From a virus, in IMG/VR virus record IMGVR_UViG_3300029319_006514, positions 1-37,239 of that record: a stretch of DNA of 37,239 bases. One strand, 5' to 3'. Positions 1 through 6,980 of the stretch are shown in pieces. Within the stretch, counting starts at the first letter, position 1. The number at the start of each line of letters is the position of its first letter. A program made the position numbers and the translations under genes. Below the pieces are notes generated by a model. That model was not told where the DNA came from. It saw nothing but the letters and a program-made list of their open reading frames with translations, and did no database searches.

Positions 1-12
1 CTCTCTTTTATA

Positions 13-145
13 GTTGGATGTGGTCCATTGGTAACAGTGGACCTTCACCGGATGCCTAGAACGAGCAAACCCAGTTACCTCATCCAACACTTCTAGGTGT
101 AATTGGCTGTATATACGGGGTAGGGGGTCAAAACTGCCTGACCTT
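13..145 (+). ncRNA. Candidate structured, possibly pseudoknotted leader RNA
   Basis: The first 181 bases hold no convincing gene but several exact inverted repeats. GTTGGATG (13-20) pairs with CATCCAAC (81-88). GGTCCA (22-27) pairs with TGGACC (38-43), and the 10-base loop between them contains GGTAAC (30-35), which can pair with GTTACC (74-79) directly before the closing strand: a pseudoknot topology. CCTAGAA (55-61) can also pair with TTCTAGG (91-97), which would compete with or cross the closing stem. A weak hairpin, GGTCA/TGACC (126-130/139-143), is followed by TTTT. It does not fit a tRNA because no anticodon or T arm forms. A phage riboswitch-like or other structured RNA is possible but the class is not recognised. 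Reading frame 1 is open from 1 to 96, so the end of an upstream gene is the main alternative. Confidence 0.35.
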
Positions 146-153
146 TTACAATC

Positions 154-161
154 TATAAATG
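154..161 (+). promoter_or_regulatory. Possible late-type promoter (TATAAATG)
   Basis: TATAAATG differs by one base from the T4 late element TATAAATA and lies 20 bases before the start of the DUF4385-type gene. An AAGGTG Shine-Dalgarno-like sequence follows at 166-171. It is weaker than the perfect late elements elsewhere in the window. Confidence 0.35.
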
Positions 162-181
162 CAATAAGGTGTCTTTGAAAT

Positions 182-676
182 ATGTTAGAGTTTGATTATT
201 CGATAGACTACAAGAACACGCTGTTCGTTCCCAATGATTCCCGCTATCGTATTGGTAGAGGAGAGCAGGGTGTGTTACTGATTCGTCCCTATACAAATGA
301 TATCTGTCAGTATTGGCGTTTCAAGACAATAGATGAAGCGCGTGTGTCTTCTCAGCGTATCTATGACATGTACACAGAGTATCGTTCAGAGAAAGACTTT
401 GTTGGTATGGACATGTGTCGCAAGTTTCTTGAGATGGGTTTCACAAGGGCTCGCAGATACGCAAACCATGCAGATGGTAAGAAGTATGATGCAGAAGGAA
501 ATGTGAAACCACAAGAACCAGATGCTCTAACGAGTGATAAGGCAATCTCTGCGCGTATCTTTAAGCAGATGCGAGATGAAGTCGCGTATGATCCTGTGTA
601 TCAGTCTATGCGTAAAGAGTGGCGTGAGTTTGAGAACACCCACCCCCCAAAAACTGAGCAAAGTGTCTTGACTTAA
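182..676 (+). CDS. DUF4385-type conserved protein
   Basis: This 164-residue soluble protein has no signal peptide or membrane segment. Its opening FDYSIDYKNT, the segment YRIGRGEQGVLLIRPY (about residues 22-37), WRFKTIDEA (46-54) and the basic run FTRARRYANH (about 88-97) match my memory of DUF4385, a family of unknown function in bacteria and T4-like marine phages. The function is not known. The C-terminal tail is polar and its last codons carry the promoter of the recombinase gene. The ATG at 182 has AAGGTG ten bases upstream, which supports this start. Its position next to uvsX would allow a role in DNA metabolism, but nothing in the sequence shows this. Confidence 0.8.
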   Translation: MLEFDYSIDYKNTLFVPNDSRYRIGRGEQGVLLIRPYTNDICQYWRFKTIDEARVSSQRIYDMYTEYRSEKDFVGMDMCRKFLEMGFTRARRYANHADGKKYDAEGNVKPQEPDALTSDKAISARIFKQMRDEVAYDPVYQSMRKEWREFENTHPPKTEQSVLT

Positions 677-696
677 CTGGATATATAAGTTATACT
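668..696 (+). promoter_or_regulatory. Near-consensus sigma70 promoter of uvsX
   Basis: TTGACT (668-673), a 17-base spacer and TATACT (691-696) form an almost ideal bacterial housekeeping promoter. The -35 box overlaps the last codons of the preceding gene. A second TATACT lies at 703-708. This fits early expression of the recombinase by unmodified host RNA polymerase, in contrast to the TATAAATA elements of the structural genes. Confidence 0.75.
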
Positions 697-722
697 GATT
701 GTTATACTATGGAGAAGTTTAT

Positions 723-1748
723 ATGAATGATTTTCTGAAACGTGTTTCTAAGATGAATGAGTACGCATCTATTGTAGACGACGGTGTAGAGACAGGGGAT
801 GTTGCATCCTTTATTGATACTGGCTCTCATATCTTCAACGGATTACTATCTGGCAGTATTTACGGTGGTCTACCGAGCAATAAAATTACCGCATTAGCTG
901 GTGAGAGTGCAACTGGTAAGACGTTCTTCCTTATGGGTATCGTAAAAAGTTTTCTTGACAATGATCCGAATGCAGGGGTCATTTATTTCGAGAGTGAAAG
1001 TGCGATTACTCGTCAAATGGTGATTGATCGTGGAATTGATCCGAAACGTATGGTGATTATGCCGGTCACCACTGTACAGGAGTTTCGCACACAGGCAATT
1101 CGAGTTCTTGACGATTATCTGTCTGTGGATGAAGCGGATAGACCACCGATGTTTCTCTGTCTAGACTCTTTGGGTATGCTGAGTACCACGAAAGAAGTAG
1201 AGGATACAGCGGAAGGTAAAGAGACTCGTGATATGACACGAGCGCAAGTACTCAAAGCGGCGTTTCGAGTTCTGACACTAAAGCTTGGGCGGGCGAAAAT
1301 CCCGATGGTGGTTACGAACCATACCTATGATGTGGTTGGGAGTATGTTTCCAACGAAAGAGATGGGTGGGGGAACTGGTCTGAAGTATGCAGCTTCTAGT
1401 ATTGTCTACTTGAGTAAGAAGAAAGAGAAAGACGGCACGGAAGTTATCGGTAATATCATTCATTGTAAGAATCACAAGAGTCGTTTGACGAAAGAGAACA
1501 AGATGGTTGATGTTCGTCTGACTTACGACAGAGGATTGGACAAGTATTACGGCTTGCTTGATCTCGCATTGAAGTATGGTATCTTCAAGAGCGTTTCCAC
1601 TCGTATTGAATTACCAGACGGCAGTAAAACTTTTGGTAAGACGATTAATAACAATCCTGAGAAGTATTTCACTGAAGATGTTATGGCACAGTTGGATGAA
1701 GCAGCGCGAAAAGAGTTCTCGTATGGGATGAGCGACGATGAAGAATGA
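723..1748 (+). CDS. uvsX: UvsX, RecA-like recombinase
   Basis: This is the phage RecA homologue that forms filaments on single-stranded DNA and drives strand exchange in recombination-dependent replication and repair. The 341-residue protein has a Walker A motif GESATGKT at about residues 60-67, a glutamate-bearing segment YFESE near 88-92, and a Walker B segment MFLCLDS at about 143-149. VVTNHTYD and [11 protein letters not shown] resemble the RecA L1 and L2 region. It is somewhat shorter than T4 UvsX (about 390). An in-frame TTG at 699 would add eight residues, but the ATG at 723 is preferred because GGAGAAG (711-717) is well placed. The acidic tail SDDEE is typical of RecA-type proteins. 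The gene overlaps the next by 11 bases. Confidence 0.93.
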   Translation: MNDFLKRVSKMNEYASIVDDGVETGDVASFIDTGSHIFNGLLSGSIYGGLPSNKITALAGESATGKTFFLMGIVKSFLDNDPNAGVIYFESESAITRQMVIDRGIDPKRMVIMPVTTVQEFRTQAIRVLDDYLSVDEADRPPMFLCLDSLGMLSTTKEVEDTAEGKETRDMTRAQVLKAAFRVLTLKLGRAKIPMVVTNHTYDVVGSMFPTKEMGGGTGLKYAASSIVYLSKKKEKDGTEVIGNIIHCKNHKSRLTKENKMVDVRLTYDRGLDKYYGLLDLALKYGIFKSVSTRIELPDGSKTFGKTINNNPEKYFTEDVMAQLDEAARKEFSYGMSDDEE

Positions 1749-2328
1749 GGAATGGTGGGTTCCTGGCTACGGAACAGAAAAGGTTGGTCCGTTTCTGGAG
1801 AGTTTGGTAGGTCTTGCAAGACCACAGCGTATTCTTGAACTTGGTATGGGTTACACCACACCGTTTCTTTTGAATGGGCTCAAGGAAAACACCGAAGGGT
1901 TACTGTGGGATAGTAACTGCGACAAGGACTATCTGGATAAACCGTACAGCCCTAAGTTTGTTGTGGTCGATAACTTGAGTATGGAAGATGATCAAGCGGA
2001 AAAACGCATGAGCATTCTAGAAAGTGAGCCTCTGGTAGAATTCATACAGGGTGATATGAAAGATGGTGAGGTAATTAGTCAAGTGGATATTCATGGGCCC
2101 TATGATCTTGTGTGGGTTGACTGTGGTGGTTGGGAAGAATACAAATTCTTTGCAGAAAACTATTGGGATATGATAACGGAGTACGTTCTGTTTCATTTCA
2201 CTTACTTTAAGGGCGAGCCAAACAAGAATCTAGAAGTTGTTAGTCAGTTACCCGCAGCATTTCGCATGGATATTATTGAACCTCACAAATTTAGGCAGGG
2301 TAGTATCACGATGCTACGGAAAGTGTGA
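1738..2328 (+). CDS. Class I SAM-dependent methyltransferase-like protein
   Basis: This 196-residue protein carries the hallmarks of a Rossmann-fold methyltransferase: motif [11 protein letters not shown] (residues 32-41) for the SAM glycine-rich loop, a second-strand segment FVVVDNL (74-80), GDM (105-107) and a motif IV-like segment YDLVWVDCG (122-130). The substrate is not evident. There is no DPPY-type motif as in DNA amino-methyltransferases, so a small molecule, sugar or protein substrate is as likely as DNA. It overlaps uvsX by 11 bases and the following oxygenase starts two bases after its stop, so it is probably translated from the uvsX transcript. Confidence 0.7.
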   Translation: MKNEEWWVPGYGTEKVGPFLESLVGLARPQRILELGMGYTTPFLLNGLKENTEGLLWDSNCDKDYLDKPYSPKFVVVDNLSMEDDQAEKRMSILESEPLVEFIQGDMKDGEVISQVDIHGPYDLVWVDCGGWEEYKFFAENYWDMITEYVLFHFTYFKGEPNKNLEVVSQLPAAFRMDIIEPHKFRQGSITMLRKV

Positions 2329-2330
2329 CG

Positions 2331-2897
2331 ATGAGTAATTTTATAAGGCAATATGCAAATGCGATGCCTGATGATCTGTGTGAAACACTGATTGCATGGT
2401 TTGATTCTGTGGAAGATGTTAAGACTGTCAAGGCGGATCGTATCACCCGAAAGGATAAACAGAAATGGCTGACCTTTGAGAAGCATAGTGATCTTTATAC
2501 GCGAGTTCAGAAGTGCAAGTATGACATGATGCACAGATACAAAGAAGAGTTTCCGTTCTGCTATCGTGGAACTAAGAATTTGTTATCGCCTGATATTAAA
2601 ATTCAATGCACGCCACCCTTTGGTGGCGGGTTTCACAACTGGCATGCTGAAGTAAGCCATCATGAAAATATGGATCGTTGCTTGGTGTGGTCGTTCTACT
2701 TGAATGATGTGGAGATGGACGAAGGAGAGACAGAGTTCCTTTATGAAAAGTTAAGAGTTCGACCAAGAAAAGGTTTGGGAGTAATGTTCCCGGCCGGATG
2801 GACGTTTCAGCATCGTGGAAACCCTGTACACACTGCTGATAAGTATATGACTACAGGGTGGTGGCACTATCCAGACGAGAAAGGATACTACAGATGA
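2331..2897 (+). CDS. 2-oxoglutarate/Fe(II)-dependent oxygenase, prolyl-hydroxylase-like
   Basis: This 188-residue protein fits a compact double-stranded beta-helix dioxygenase. The probable iron ligands are H105-x-E107 (in FHNWHAE) and a distal H161 (in TFQHRGNP), with K171 (in KYMTTGWW) in the place where 2-oxoglutarate is normally bound by Arg or Lys. Use of Glu instead of Asp in the HxD motif is unusual. VWSFYLND and GLGVMFPAGW are typical core strands. Such enzymes hydroxylate proteins, amino acids or nucleobases; the substrate here is unknown. The ATG at 2331 is chosen over a GTG two codons earlier because it follows the previous stop and has GGAAAG upstream. Confidence 0.78.
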   Translation: MSNFIRQYANAMPDDLCETLIAWFDSVEDVKTVKADRITRKDKQKWLTFEKHSDLYTRVQKCKYDMMHRYKEEFPFCYRGTKNLLSPDIKIQCTPPFGGGFHNWHAEVSHHENMDRCLVWSFYLNDVEMDEGETEFLYEKLRVRPRKGLGVMFPAGWTFQHRGNPVHTADKYMTTGWWHYPDEKGYYR

Positions 2898-3151
2898 TTG
2901 GTGAAATGGTTAGCTATCTGAATGAGTACGATGAGAAAGTTACTGGCGAGGTGACTGATATCAGTTCAGATAGATTTGATGATGTGAAATGGTTGATGCT
3001 GGGAGATGGCGAGATGGCCAGACCTCATTATTGGTCTAAGAAGAAAAAGACCTACGAACCTGTAAAAGACAAGGACATGAGTTCTATTTACCTTGAAGTG
3101 AAAGGTAAGAAGTCTTTTGATTTTATTTACTTAGAGGAAGTGATACGATGA
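2894..3151 (+). CDS. Small hypothetical phage protein
   Basis: This is an 85-residue charged, soluble protein that I do not recognise. It starts at an ATGA overlap with the previous stop, which is preferred to an upstream start at 2858 lying inside the oxygenase gene; AAGGATAC just upstream can serve as ribosome site. The sequence has a lysine-rich stretch SKKKKTYEP and an FDFIYLEE segment near the C-terminus. No cysteine pattern, signal or membrane helix is seen. It ends in another ATGA overlap, so it belongs to the same translational chain from uvsX onwards. Confidence 0.7.
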   Translation: MIGEMVSYLNEYDEKVTGEVTDISSDRFDDVKWLMLGDGEMARPHYWSKKKKTYEPVKDKDMSSIYLEVKGKKSFDFIYLEEVIR

Positions 3152-3498
3152 GAGTCAAAACTTTAGATGATGAGGGACAGAGAGCTGTTGCTGAAATGAT
3201 TGAGAACGGCTATGTTCTCACGGATAAACCGCAAAAGAAGCCTTCTCAAGATGAGATTGTTCCTTTTAATACACCCGCGAAAGAAATTAAGTTGTACAAA
3301 CAACCTCTGCAAAAACTAGTGGACGAAAGAGAGCGATTGCGTTTGAAGTTTACGCCCCGTAATGGTGGAATGGGCGGTATTCCATTGAGTGTTCGTAATC
3401 GTATTGAGAGACTTGAGAAGGTTATTGAGAATAAAGTTAATCTTATTAATGAAGCGATAAAGAAAAATGAGTCTGGCAGCACTAGCGAAGAGTCTTAA
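3148..3498 (+). CDS. Small hypothetical phage protein with C-terminal helix
   Basis: This 116-residue protein is not recognised. The N-terminal half has segment GYVLTDKPQKKPSQDE, followed by a basic stretch ending KFTPRNGG. The C-terminal half, from about residue 80, reads as a long charged helix (NRIERLEKVIENKVNLINEAIKK region) with heptad-like spacing of I/L/V, suggesting a coiled coil. It begins at an ATGA overlap with the preceding gene and overlaps the next oxygenase gene by 32 bases, the longest overlap in this operon. Confidence 0.7.
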   Translation: MRVKTLDDEGQRAVAEMIENGYVLTDKPQKKPSQDEIVPFNTPAKEIKLYKQPLQKLVDERERLRLKFTPRNGGMGGIPLSVRNRIERLEKVIENKVNLINEAIKKNESGSTSEES

Positions 3499-4162
3499 AC
3501 CTTCAATGCAGTTTGATAGGCATCCCCTATCAAAACAATTTTCTGAAAAGTTTCCAATTATCACTCTTGATCTATCATTGGTGGCGGACAAAACTATTCA
3601 TGAGGATCAAGAGTTTTCTCTGAACGAAAATCTTGAACGTCAGATACGAGAGTTGGGAGATGCACAACAGAAGAGGACTAATGTAAAGGCCTCTATGACA
3701 GATTGGTTTATGCAAGATACCAGTAAGGGGTTTCAGTGGGTGTGTAATCGTGCAATAGAGTTGGCTACGGAAAACAACCCTCAAAATGTAGACATGATAC
3801 CGTATGATTGTTGGGGAGCAATCTACCGTGAAGGTGATTATACGGTGATGCACAACCACTGGCCTCACCTCTGGAGTTTTGTTTACTATGTCAACTGTCC
3901 AGAGGGATCAGCACCTCTGCTATTTGACAGGTGTATTAATCCAGGCAAAGGTATTGAACGTGTGGTTCCAAAAAAAGGACTTATGGTTTTATTTCCTGGC
4001 TGGGTGCATCATTCTGTGCCAAAACATATAGGTGAAGATCGAATTGTGGTTGCTGGTAACCTCTCTATGAACCCATTCTCGCATTTAAAGACGTTAGAGG
4101 ACCGTGGATTAGGTCAATGGCGGTCTGTTTATGGGAGTAGGGGTAACACTCAAAGACTATAA
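3467..4162 (+). CDS. 2OG-Fe(II) oxygenase (PF13759-like)
   Basis: This 231-residue protein resembles the putative 2OG-Fe(II) oxygenases common in marine T4-like phages. The pattern YTVMHNHWPHLWSFVYYVN (about residues 125-143) corresponds to the HxH...YY core strand of that family. G171-LMVLFPGWVHHSV carries the distal iron ligand (H181 or H182), and R192 in EDRIVVAGNLS is placed to bind 2-oxoglutarate. Family members often sit beside structural or DNA genes in phages, with unknown substrates. The start at 3467 overlaps the previous gene; ribosome-site signal is weak (ATAAAGAAAA), and M14 is an alternative start. It differs in motif type from the oxygenase at 2331, so they are not a recent duplication. 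Confidence 0.8.
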   Translation: MSLAALAKSLKPSMQFDRHPLSKQFSEKFPIITLDLSLVADKTIHEDQEFSLNENLERQIRELGDAQQKRTNVKASMTDWFMQDTSKGFQWVCNRAIELATENNPQNVDMIPYDCWGAIYREGDYTVMHNHWPHLWSFVYYVNCPEGSAPLLFDRCINPGKGIERVVPKKGLMVLFPGWVHHSVPKHIGEDRIVVAGNLSMNPFSHLKTLEDRGLGQWRSVYGSRGNTQRL

Positions 4163-4165
4163 TCA

Positions 4166-4174
4166 CTAAATATC
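4166..4174 (+). promoter_or_regulatory. Late promoter-like element (CTAAATATC)
   Basis: CTAAATA is the form of the late -10 element reported for T4-like cyanophages. It lies just 7 bases before the next ATG, so a transcript starting at the usual distance would be nearly leaderless for that gene. Confidence 0.45.
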
Positions 4175-4181
4175 ATCTACC

Positions 4182-4364
4182 ATGACAGTAAAGTACAAAA
4201 TTATCCGAAAGGATATAGTATGTCACACTATGCATGAGTATGAAGCGCATGAGATGCTAATGCAACTGCGCGATTCTAACCCTGACATTGAGTATGAAGT
4301 TGTTAAGTATGACTTCATACCGCCTGAAGCTAAACGAATGGGGCGCGATCCAGACTTACATTGA
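4182..4364 (+). CDS. Small hypothetical phage protein
   Basis: This is a 60-residue, charged, soluble protein (MTVKYKIIRK...). I recall similar short proteins in marine T4-like phages but no function. It contains an amphipathic segment HEYEAHEMLMQLRDSNPD followed by a beta-type segment IEYEVVKYDF. No Shine-Dalgarno sequence precedes the ATG. The gene stands alone between two late promoter-like elements, directly ahead of the spike module. An in-frame ATG at 4230 (residue 17) is a less likely start. Confidence 0.6.
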   Translation: MTVKYKIIRKDIVCHTMHEYEAHEMLMQLRDSNPDIEYEVVKYDFIPPEAKRMGRDPDLH

Positions 4365-4368
4365 CCGT

Positions 4369-4376
4369 TATAAATA
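4369..4376 (+). promoter_or_regulatory. T4-type late promoter (TATAAATA) before gp5
   Basis: A perfect TATAAATA lies 18 bases before the gp5 start and forms part of a 12-base word CGTTATAAATAA that recurs exactly at 6947 and 14762. GAGAGGATTA, a strong ribosome site, follows. Confidence 0.85.
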
Positions 4377-4394
4377 ATTCGAGAGGATTATTTT

Positions 4395-6203
4395 ATGGTA
4401 GAGACAGTCAATTATATGGGCCTGGATGGGTTCGCTTGGTTTGTTGGTGTAGTGGAAGATAGAAATGACCCCGAGCAACTTGGTCGTGTTCGGGTTCGTT
4501 GTCTTGGGTGGCATACTGAAGATTTAACAACAATGCCCACAGGGGATTTGCCGTGGGCACATGTAATGCATCCCGTCACTGACCCATCCATGCATGGTAT
4601 GGGAACAACTCCCTCTTTTCTTCTGGAAGGTGGATGGGTGGTAGGATTTTTCCGCGATACCGAGTATCAGCAACCAGTCATTATTGGAACTCTGCCCGGC
4701 GTTCCCATTGATCCTGCTGACTTTACAAAAGGCTTTAATGATCCAAGACATAAAAAATCTACTCAAGTAAACTTTGCTGGCAAAAAACAATACGCAAAAG
4801 AAGACAAAGATGGAGAGGTATATAATCCTGGCGAGGGTGGTGGAACAATTGAGGATTATAACCCCGCATACTCTCAACAATCATACGGTCCATATCCACT
4901 AGGTGGATTTGTTAACGGTGAGGATGATTCAGAGGGTTTATTTGGTAGATCATCTGGTCACACTGTAAAAGAATCAGATACAAATAGGTTAGCAAGAAAT
5001 GCAGGGCATGGTGTTCTAAATGCCAAGGACAGTGCAGCACTTTTGGGTGTTATGATTGCTCATGGTGACCAAACTCTACGAGATGAGTTTGAAGAATTAC
5101 CCAAGGGATATGCTGATGATGAGCCAAGAGATGTTGGTCTTGACATATACGGAAACAGAGAAAAGAAAGACGATGTATTTCTTGACAATGCTGGAAAATA
5201 TCCCACGCAATCAGGAAAGTCAACTGGTCCAAATGCCACTCCTCGACCAAGTTTTATTGAAGAGAATAATGATATAAATGATAAAGAGGTTCATCCTATT
5301 CCCGCGGCCGGAGCACCGCAATCTGTTGATGCTAGTTACAGCGCTGACAAGATTAATCCATTAAAATATGAAAAAGACCCAGAGTTAACTGCTGAAAAGT
5401 GGAATGAACCCAAGACCAGTGATCAAAATAAGAGTGGCTCAATAAGGTACGCTGCAAAATATCCATACAATCATGTCTTTGAGTCAGAGAGCGGACATAT
5501 TAAAGAGTATGATGACACGCCAGGATCAGAACGTATTCATGAGTATCACACAGCAGGGACATTCTATGAAATTGATGCTGATGGAACAAAACATACTAGA
5601 GTCGTTGGCAACAACTATGAGATTATCGCTGGAACTAACTTTGTTAATATCAAAGGAGATGTGAACCTTACCATCGAGTCTAACTGCAAAACCTATATCA
5701 AGGGTGATTGGAATATACAGGTTGATGGAAACAAGTATGAAACAATTGGTGGAAGTTCTCATGAGACAATCGGTGGCAATCACATATCACTGATTAAAGG
5801 AGAAAGAGAACAGACAGTAGAAACAAATGTAATCGAAACTTACGGGACTGATATTGACAAGCACTTCCATACTCGACTTGTCACAGGTAGCACCAACGAT
5901 ACGGTATTGCGAAACGTAACAGAAACTTATGGAACTAAAATAGATGAACATTCTCATTCTAATACAGTGGTTGGTAAGTTTACTCATACAGTGCAGCGTA
6001 ATGTTACGGAGACATATGGCACAGATAAGGCTAAAGACTTTAGGAAAACAGAAGTTGTTGGAACTGAATCTCTTACGGTTCAAGCAGCCACTTCTTATGA
6101 TCTCAAGACCACATGGTCTGGCACAACAGGATCAACATGGACGCATACATCTGGTGGTGACATTACAATTACTGGTGGTCCGAATATTAACTTGAACCCA
6201 TAG
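4395..6203 (+). CDS. 5: Baseplate hub/spike protein gp5-like
   Basis: This 602-residue protein is the membrane-piercing spike. Residues about 13-100 form the OB-fold domain seen in gp5/VgrG proteins (WFVGVVEDRNDPEQLGRVRV, then GGWVVGFFRD and PVIIGTLPG). A polar linker of about 230 residues follows, and from about residue 350 a trimeric beta-helix needle (KTYIKGDWNIQVDGN, YETIGGSSHETIGGNH). Residues 478-564 are three tandem 29-residue units beginning NVxETYGT. T4 gp5 has a lysozyme domain between OB fold and needle; no lysozyme catalytic pattern is evident, as is usual in marine relatives. The next genes encode the spike accessory proteins, including the PAAR tip that would cap this needle. 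Confidence 0.88.
   Translation: MVETVNYMGLDGFAWFVGVVEDRNDPEQLGRVRVRCLGWHTEDLTTMPTGDLPWAHVMHPVTDPSMHGMGTTPSFLLEGGWVVGFFRDTEYQQPVIIGTLPGVPIDPADFTKGFNDPRHKKSTQVNFAGKKQYAKEDKDGEVYNPGEGGGTIEDYNPAYSQQSYGPYPLGGFVNGEDDSEGLFGRSSGHTVKESDTNRLARNAGHGVLNAKDSAALLGVMIAHGDQTLRDEFEELPKGYADDEPRDVGLDIYGNREKKDDVFLDNAGKYPTQSGKSTGPNATPRPSFIEENNDINDKEVHPIPAAGAPQSVDASYSADKINPLKYEKDPELTAEKWNEPKTSDQNKSGSIRYAAKYPYNHVFESESGHIKEYDDTPGSERIHEYHTAGTFYEIDADGTKHTRVVGNNYEIIAGTNFVNIKGDVNLTIESNCKTYIKGDWNIQVDGNKYETIGGSSHETIGGNHISLIKGEREQTVETNVIETYGTDIDKHFHTRLVTGSTNDTVLRNVTETYGTKIDEHSHSNTVVGKFTHTVQRNVTETYGTDKAKDFRKTEVVGTESLTVQAATSYDLKTTWSGTTGSTWTHTSGGDITITGGPNINLNP
5826..6086 (+). repeat. Three tandem 87-bp units in the gp5 needle
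   Basis: Units at 5826-5912, 5913-5999 and 6000-6086 each encode 29 residues starting NVIETYGT, NVTETYGT and NVTETYGT, with a conserved VVG or VTG near the middle and TV near the end. The DNA copies have diverged, so this is an old protein repeat, equivalent to turns of the beta-helix. Confidence 0.85.
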
Positions 6204-6210
6204 GTGAGAC

Positions 6211-6429
6211 ATGGCAGAATTTGTATTTAAATTAGAGAACAATGAACTTATTACATTTGACAGTTGGGAAGATATACCAGAGGATTTTGAATTTGTACAT
6301 CTGATTAAGTTTTTACCTGATCCGCCACCAGAGCCTCATAGTGATCATGACCACGCAGAGGCGGATATGTGGAATGACAGGTTACAGGAGTTAATGAAAA
6401 AGGAGAGAGCTTATGCCAGCAATTTGTAG
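6211..6429 (+). CDS. Small hypothetical protein in spike module
   Basis: This 72-residue acidic protein is not recognised. It has an N-terminal strand (FVFKLENNELITFDSW), a proline-rich and histidine/aspartate-rich middle (PDPPPEPHSDHDHAEAD) that could bind metal, and a C-terminal helix (WNDRLQELMKKERAYA). It follows gp5 by seven bases with AGGTGAG as ribosome site and overlaps the PAAR gene by 17 bases. The tight coupling suggests a role in spike assembly, but that is inference. Confidence 0.7.
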   Translation: MAEFVFKLENNELITFDSWEDIPEDFEFVHLIKFLPDPPPEPHSDHDHAEADMWNDRLQELMKKERAYASNL

Positions 6430-6709
6430 AGGGAACAGCGTCGATCAAGATGTGGTGCATTGTTCTGTACCCAATCGGCTAGAGTTAAGTCCAAATGTGA
6501 TTGTGAACGGCACGGGAATTAGTAGACAAGGTGACAACAATGACTCACACTTGTTACCACCTGCTCCGTGTCCTTCTCATCAGGCACCTATAACAACTGG
6601 TTCTACCACTGTGTTTATAAATGGTAAAGGGTGCGGCAGGATAGGTGATGCAGTAACAGGTTGTACGAGCGTTGCAACTGGAAGCGAAAACACCTTTGCG
6701 GGCCCATGA
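6413..6709 (+). CDS. PAAR-motif spike tip protein (gp5.4-like)
   Basis: This 98-residue protein fits the PAAR family, which forms a sharp metal-binding cone on the tip of gp5/VgrG spikes. The pattern VIVNGTGISRQGD (about residues 29-41), a spaced set of potential zinc ligands (H16, H46, C53, H56, C84) and the second-half repeat TTVFINGKGCGRIGDAVTGC (65-84) are characteristic; the ending TGSENTFAGP is also usual for the family. The length matches T4 gp5.4. Its place right behind gp5 supports the role. The stop overlaps the next start (ATGA at 6706). Confidence 0.9.
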   Translation: MPAICRGNSVDQDVVHCSVPNRLELSPNVIVNGTGISRQGDNNDSHLLPPAPCPSHQAPITTGSTTVFINGKGCGRIGDAVTGCTSVATGSENTFAGP

Positions 6710-6945
6710 TTATTCGTAGGAAGAGTCTTGTTACGGTTGACATATTGTACTGGATGCCGGACTATGATAATATACTGCAAGAGTTTGTATGGCAAACTAA
6801 AGATGTGGTTCCAGAGATACCAAGGGTACATAAGTTTTTAGATTATTGGCATAAAAATATTGATGCAGTTATCTCTGAAATTAAAGTCGCAGATACCGTG
6901 GACAATAGTTATCTTCCTGTGAAAGAAATATACACTTTGCGGTAA
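6706..6945 (+). CDS. Usg-like family protein
   Basis: This 79-residue protein matches the Usg family (Pfam PF06233 from memory), small proteins of unknown function encoded mostly in alphaproteobacteria, named after a gene by the trp cluster. The diagnostic stretch is LVTVDILYWMPDYDNILQEF followed by VWQTKDVVPEIPRVHKFLDY and W-HKNID, matching the family pattern LTTAEILYxMPDHP-x-LLQ-x-F-x-WQ-x-D-x-x-P-x-x-P-x-L-x-x-FL-x-FW. The ATG at 6706 overlaps the PAAR stop and is preferred to an upstream start at 6661 inside that gene. Presence in the spike operon is odd for a cellular-type protein; a role in virion assembly or host takeover is open. Confidence 0.72.
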   Translation: MIIRRKSLVTVDILYWMPDYDNILQEFVWQTKDVVPEIPRVHKFLDYWHKNIDAVISEIKVADTVDNSYLPVKEIYTLR

Positions 6946-6949
6946 TCGT

Positions 6950-6957
6950 TATAAATA
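6950..6957 (+). promoter_or_regulatory. T4-type late promoter (TATAAATA) before gp25
   Basis: A perfect TATAAATA in the shared 12-base word CGTTATAAATAA (6947-6958) lies 23 bases before gp25. TTTGGAG at 6969-6975 is the ribosome site. Confidence 0.85.
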
Positions 6958-6980
6958 AATAAAACCCCTTTGGAGTAATA

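Noticed and set aside
13-88. tRNA-like span: a closing stem of 7-8 bp spaced 76 bases apart
   Set aside because: The D-like hairpin has a wrong loop size, and neither an anticodon stem-loop nor a T arm with GTTC-type loop can be formed on either strand.
1-96. End of an upstream coding gene in frame 1
   Set aside because: The frame is open only for 31 codons before TAG and the peptide resembles nothing I recognise; the window edge prevents a decision, so it is mentioned only as an alternative to the RNA.
699-722. TTG start giving an eight-residue extension of UvsX
   Set aside because: The extension overlaps the ribosome site GGAGAAG and the promoter region; the ATG at 723 is better placed.
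4395-6203. Lysozyme domain in gp5
   Set aside because: No segment between the OB fold and the beta-helix shows a lysozyme catalytic pattern; the linker is polar and low in complexity.
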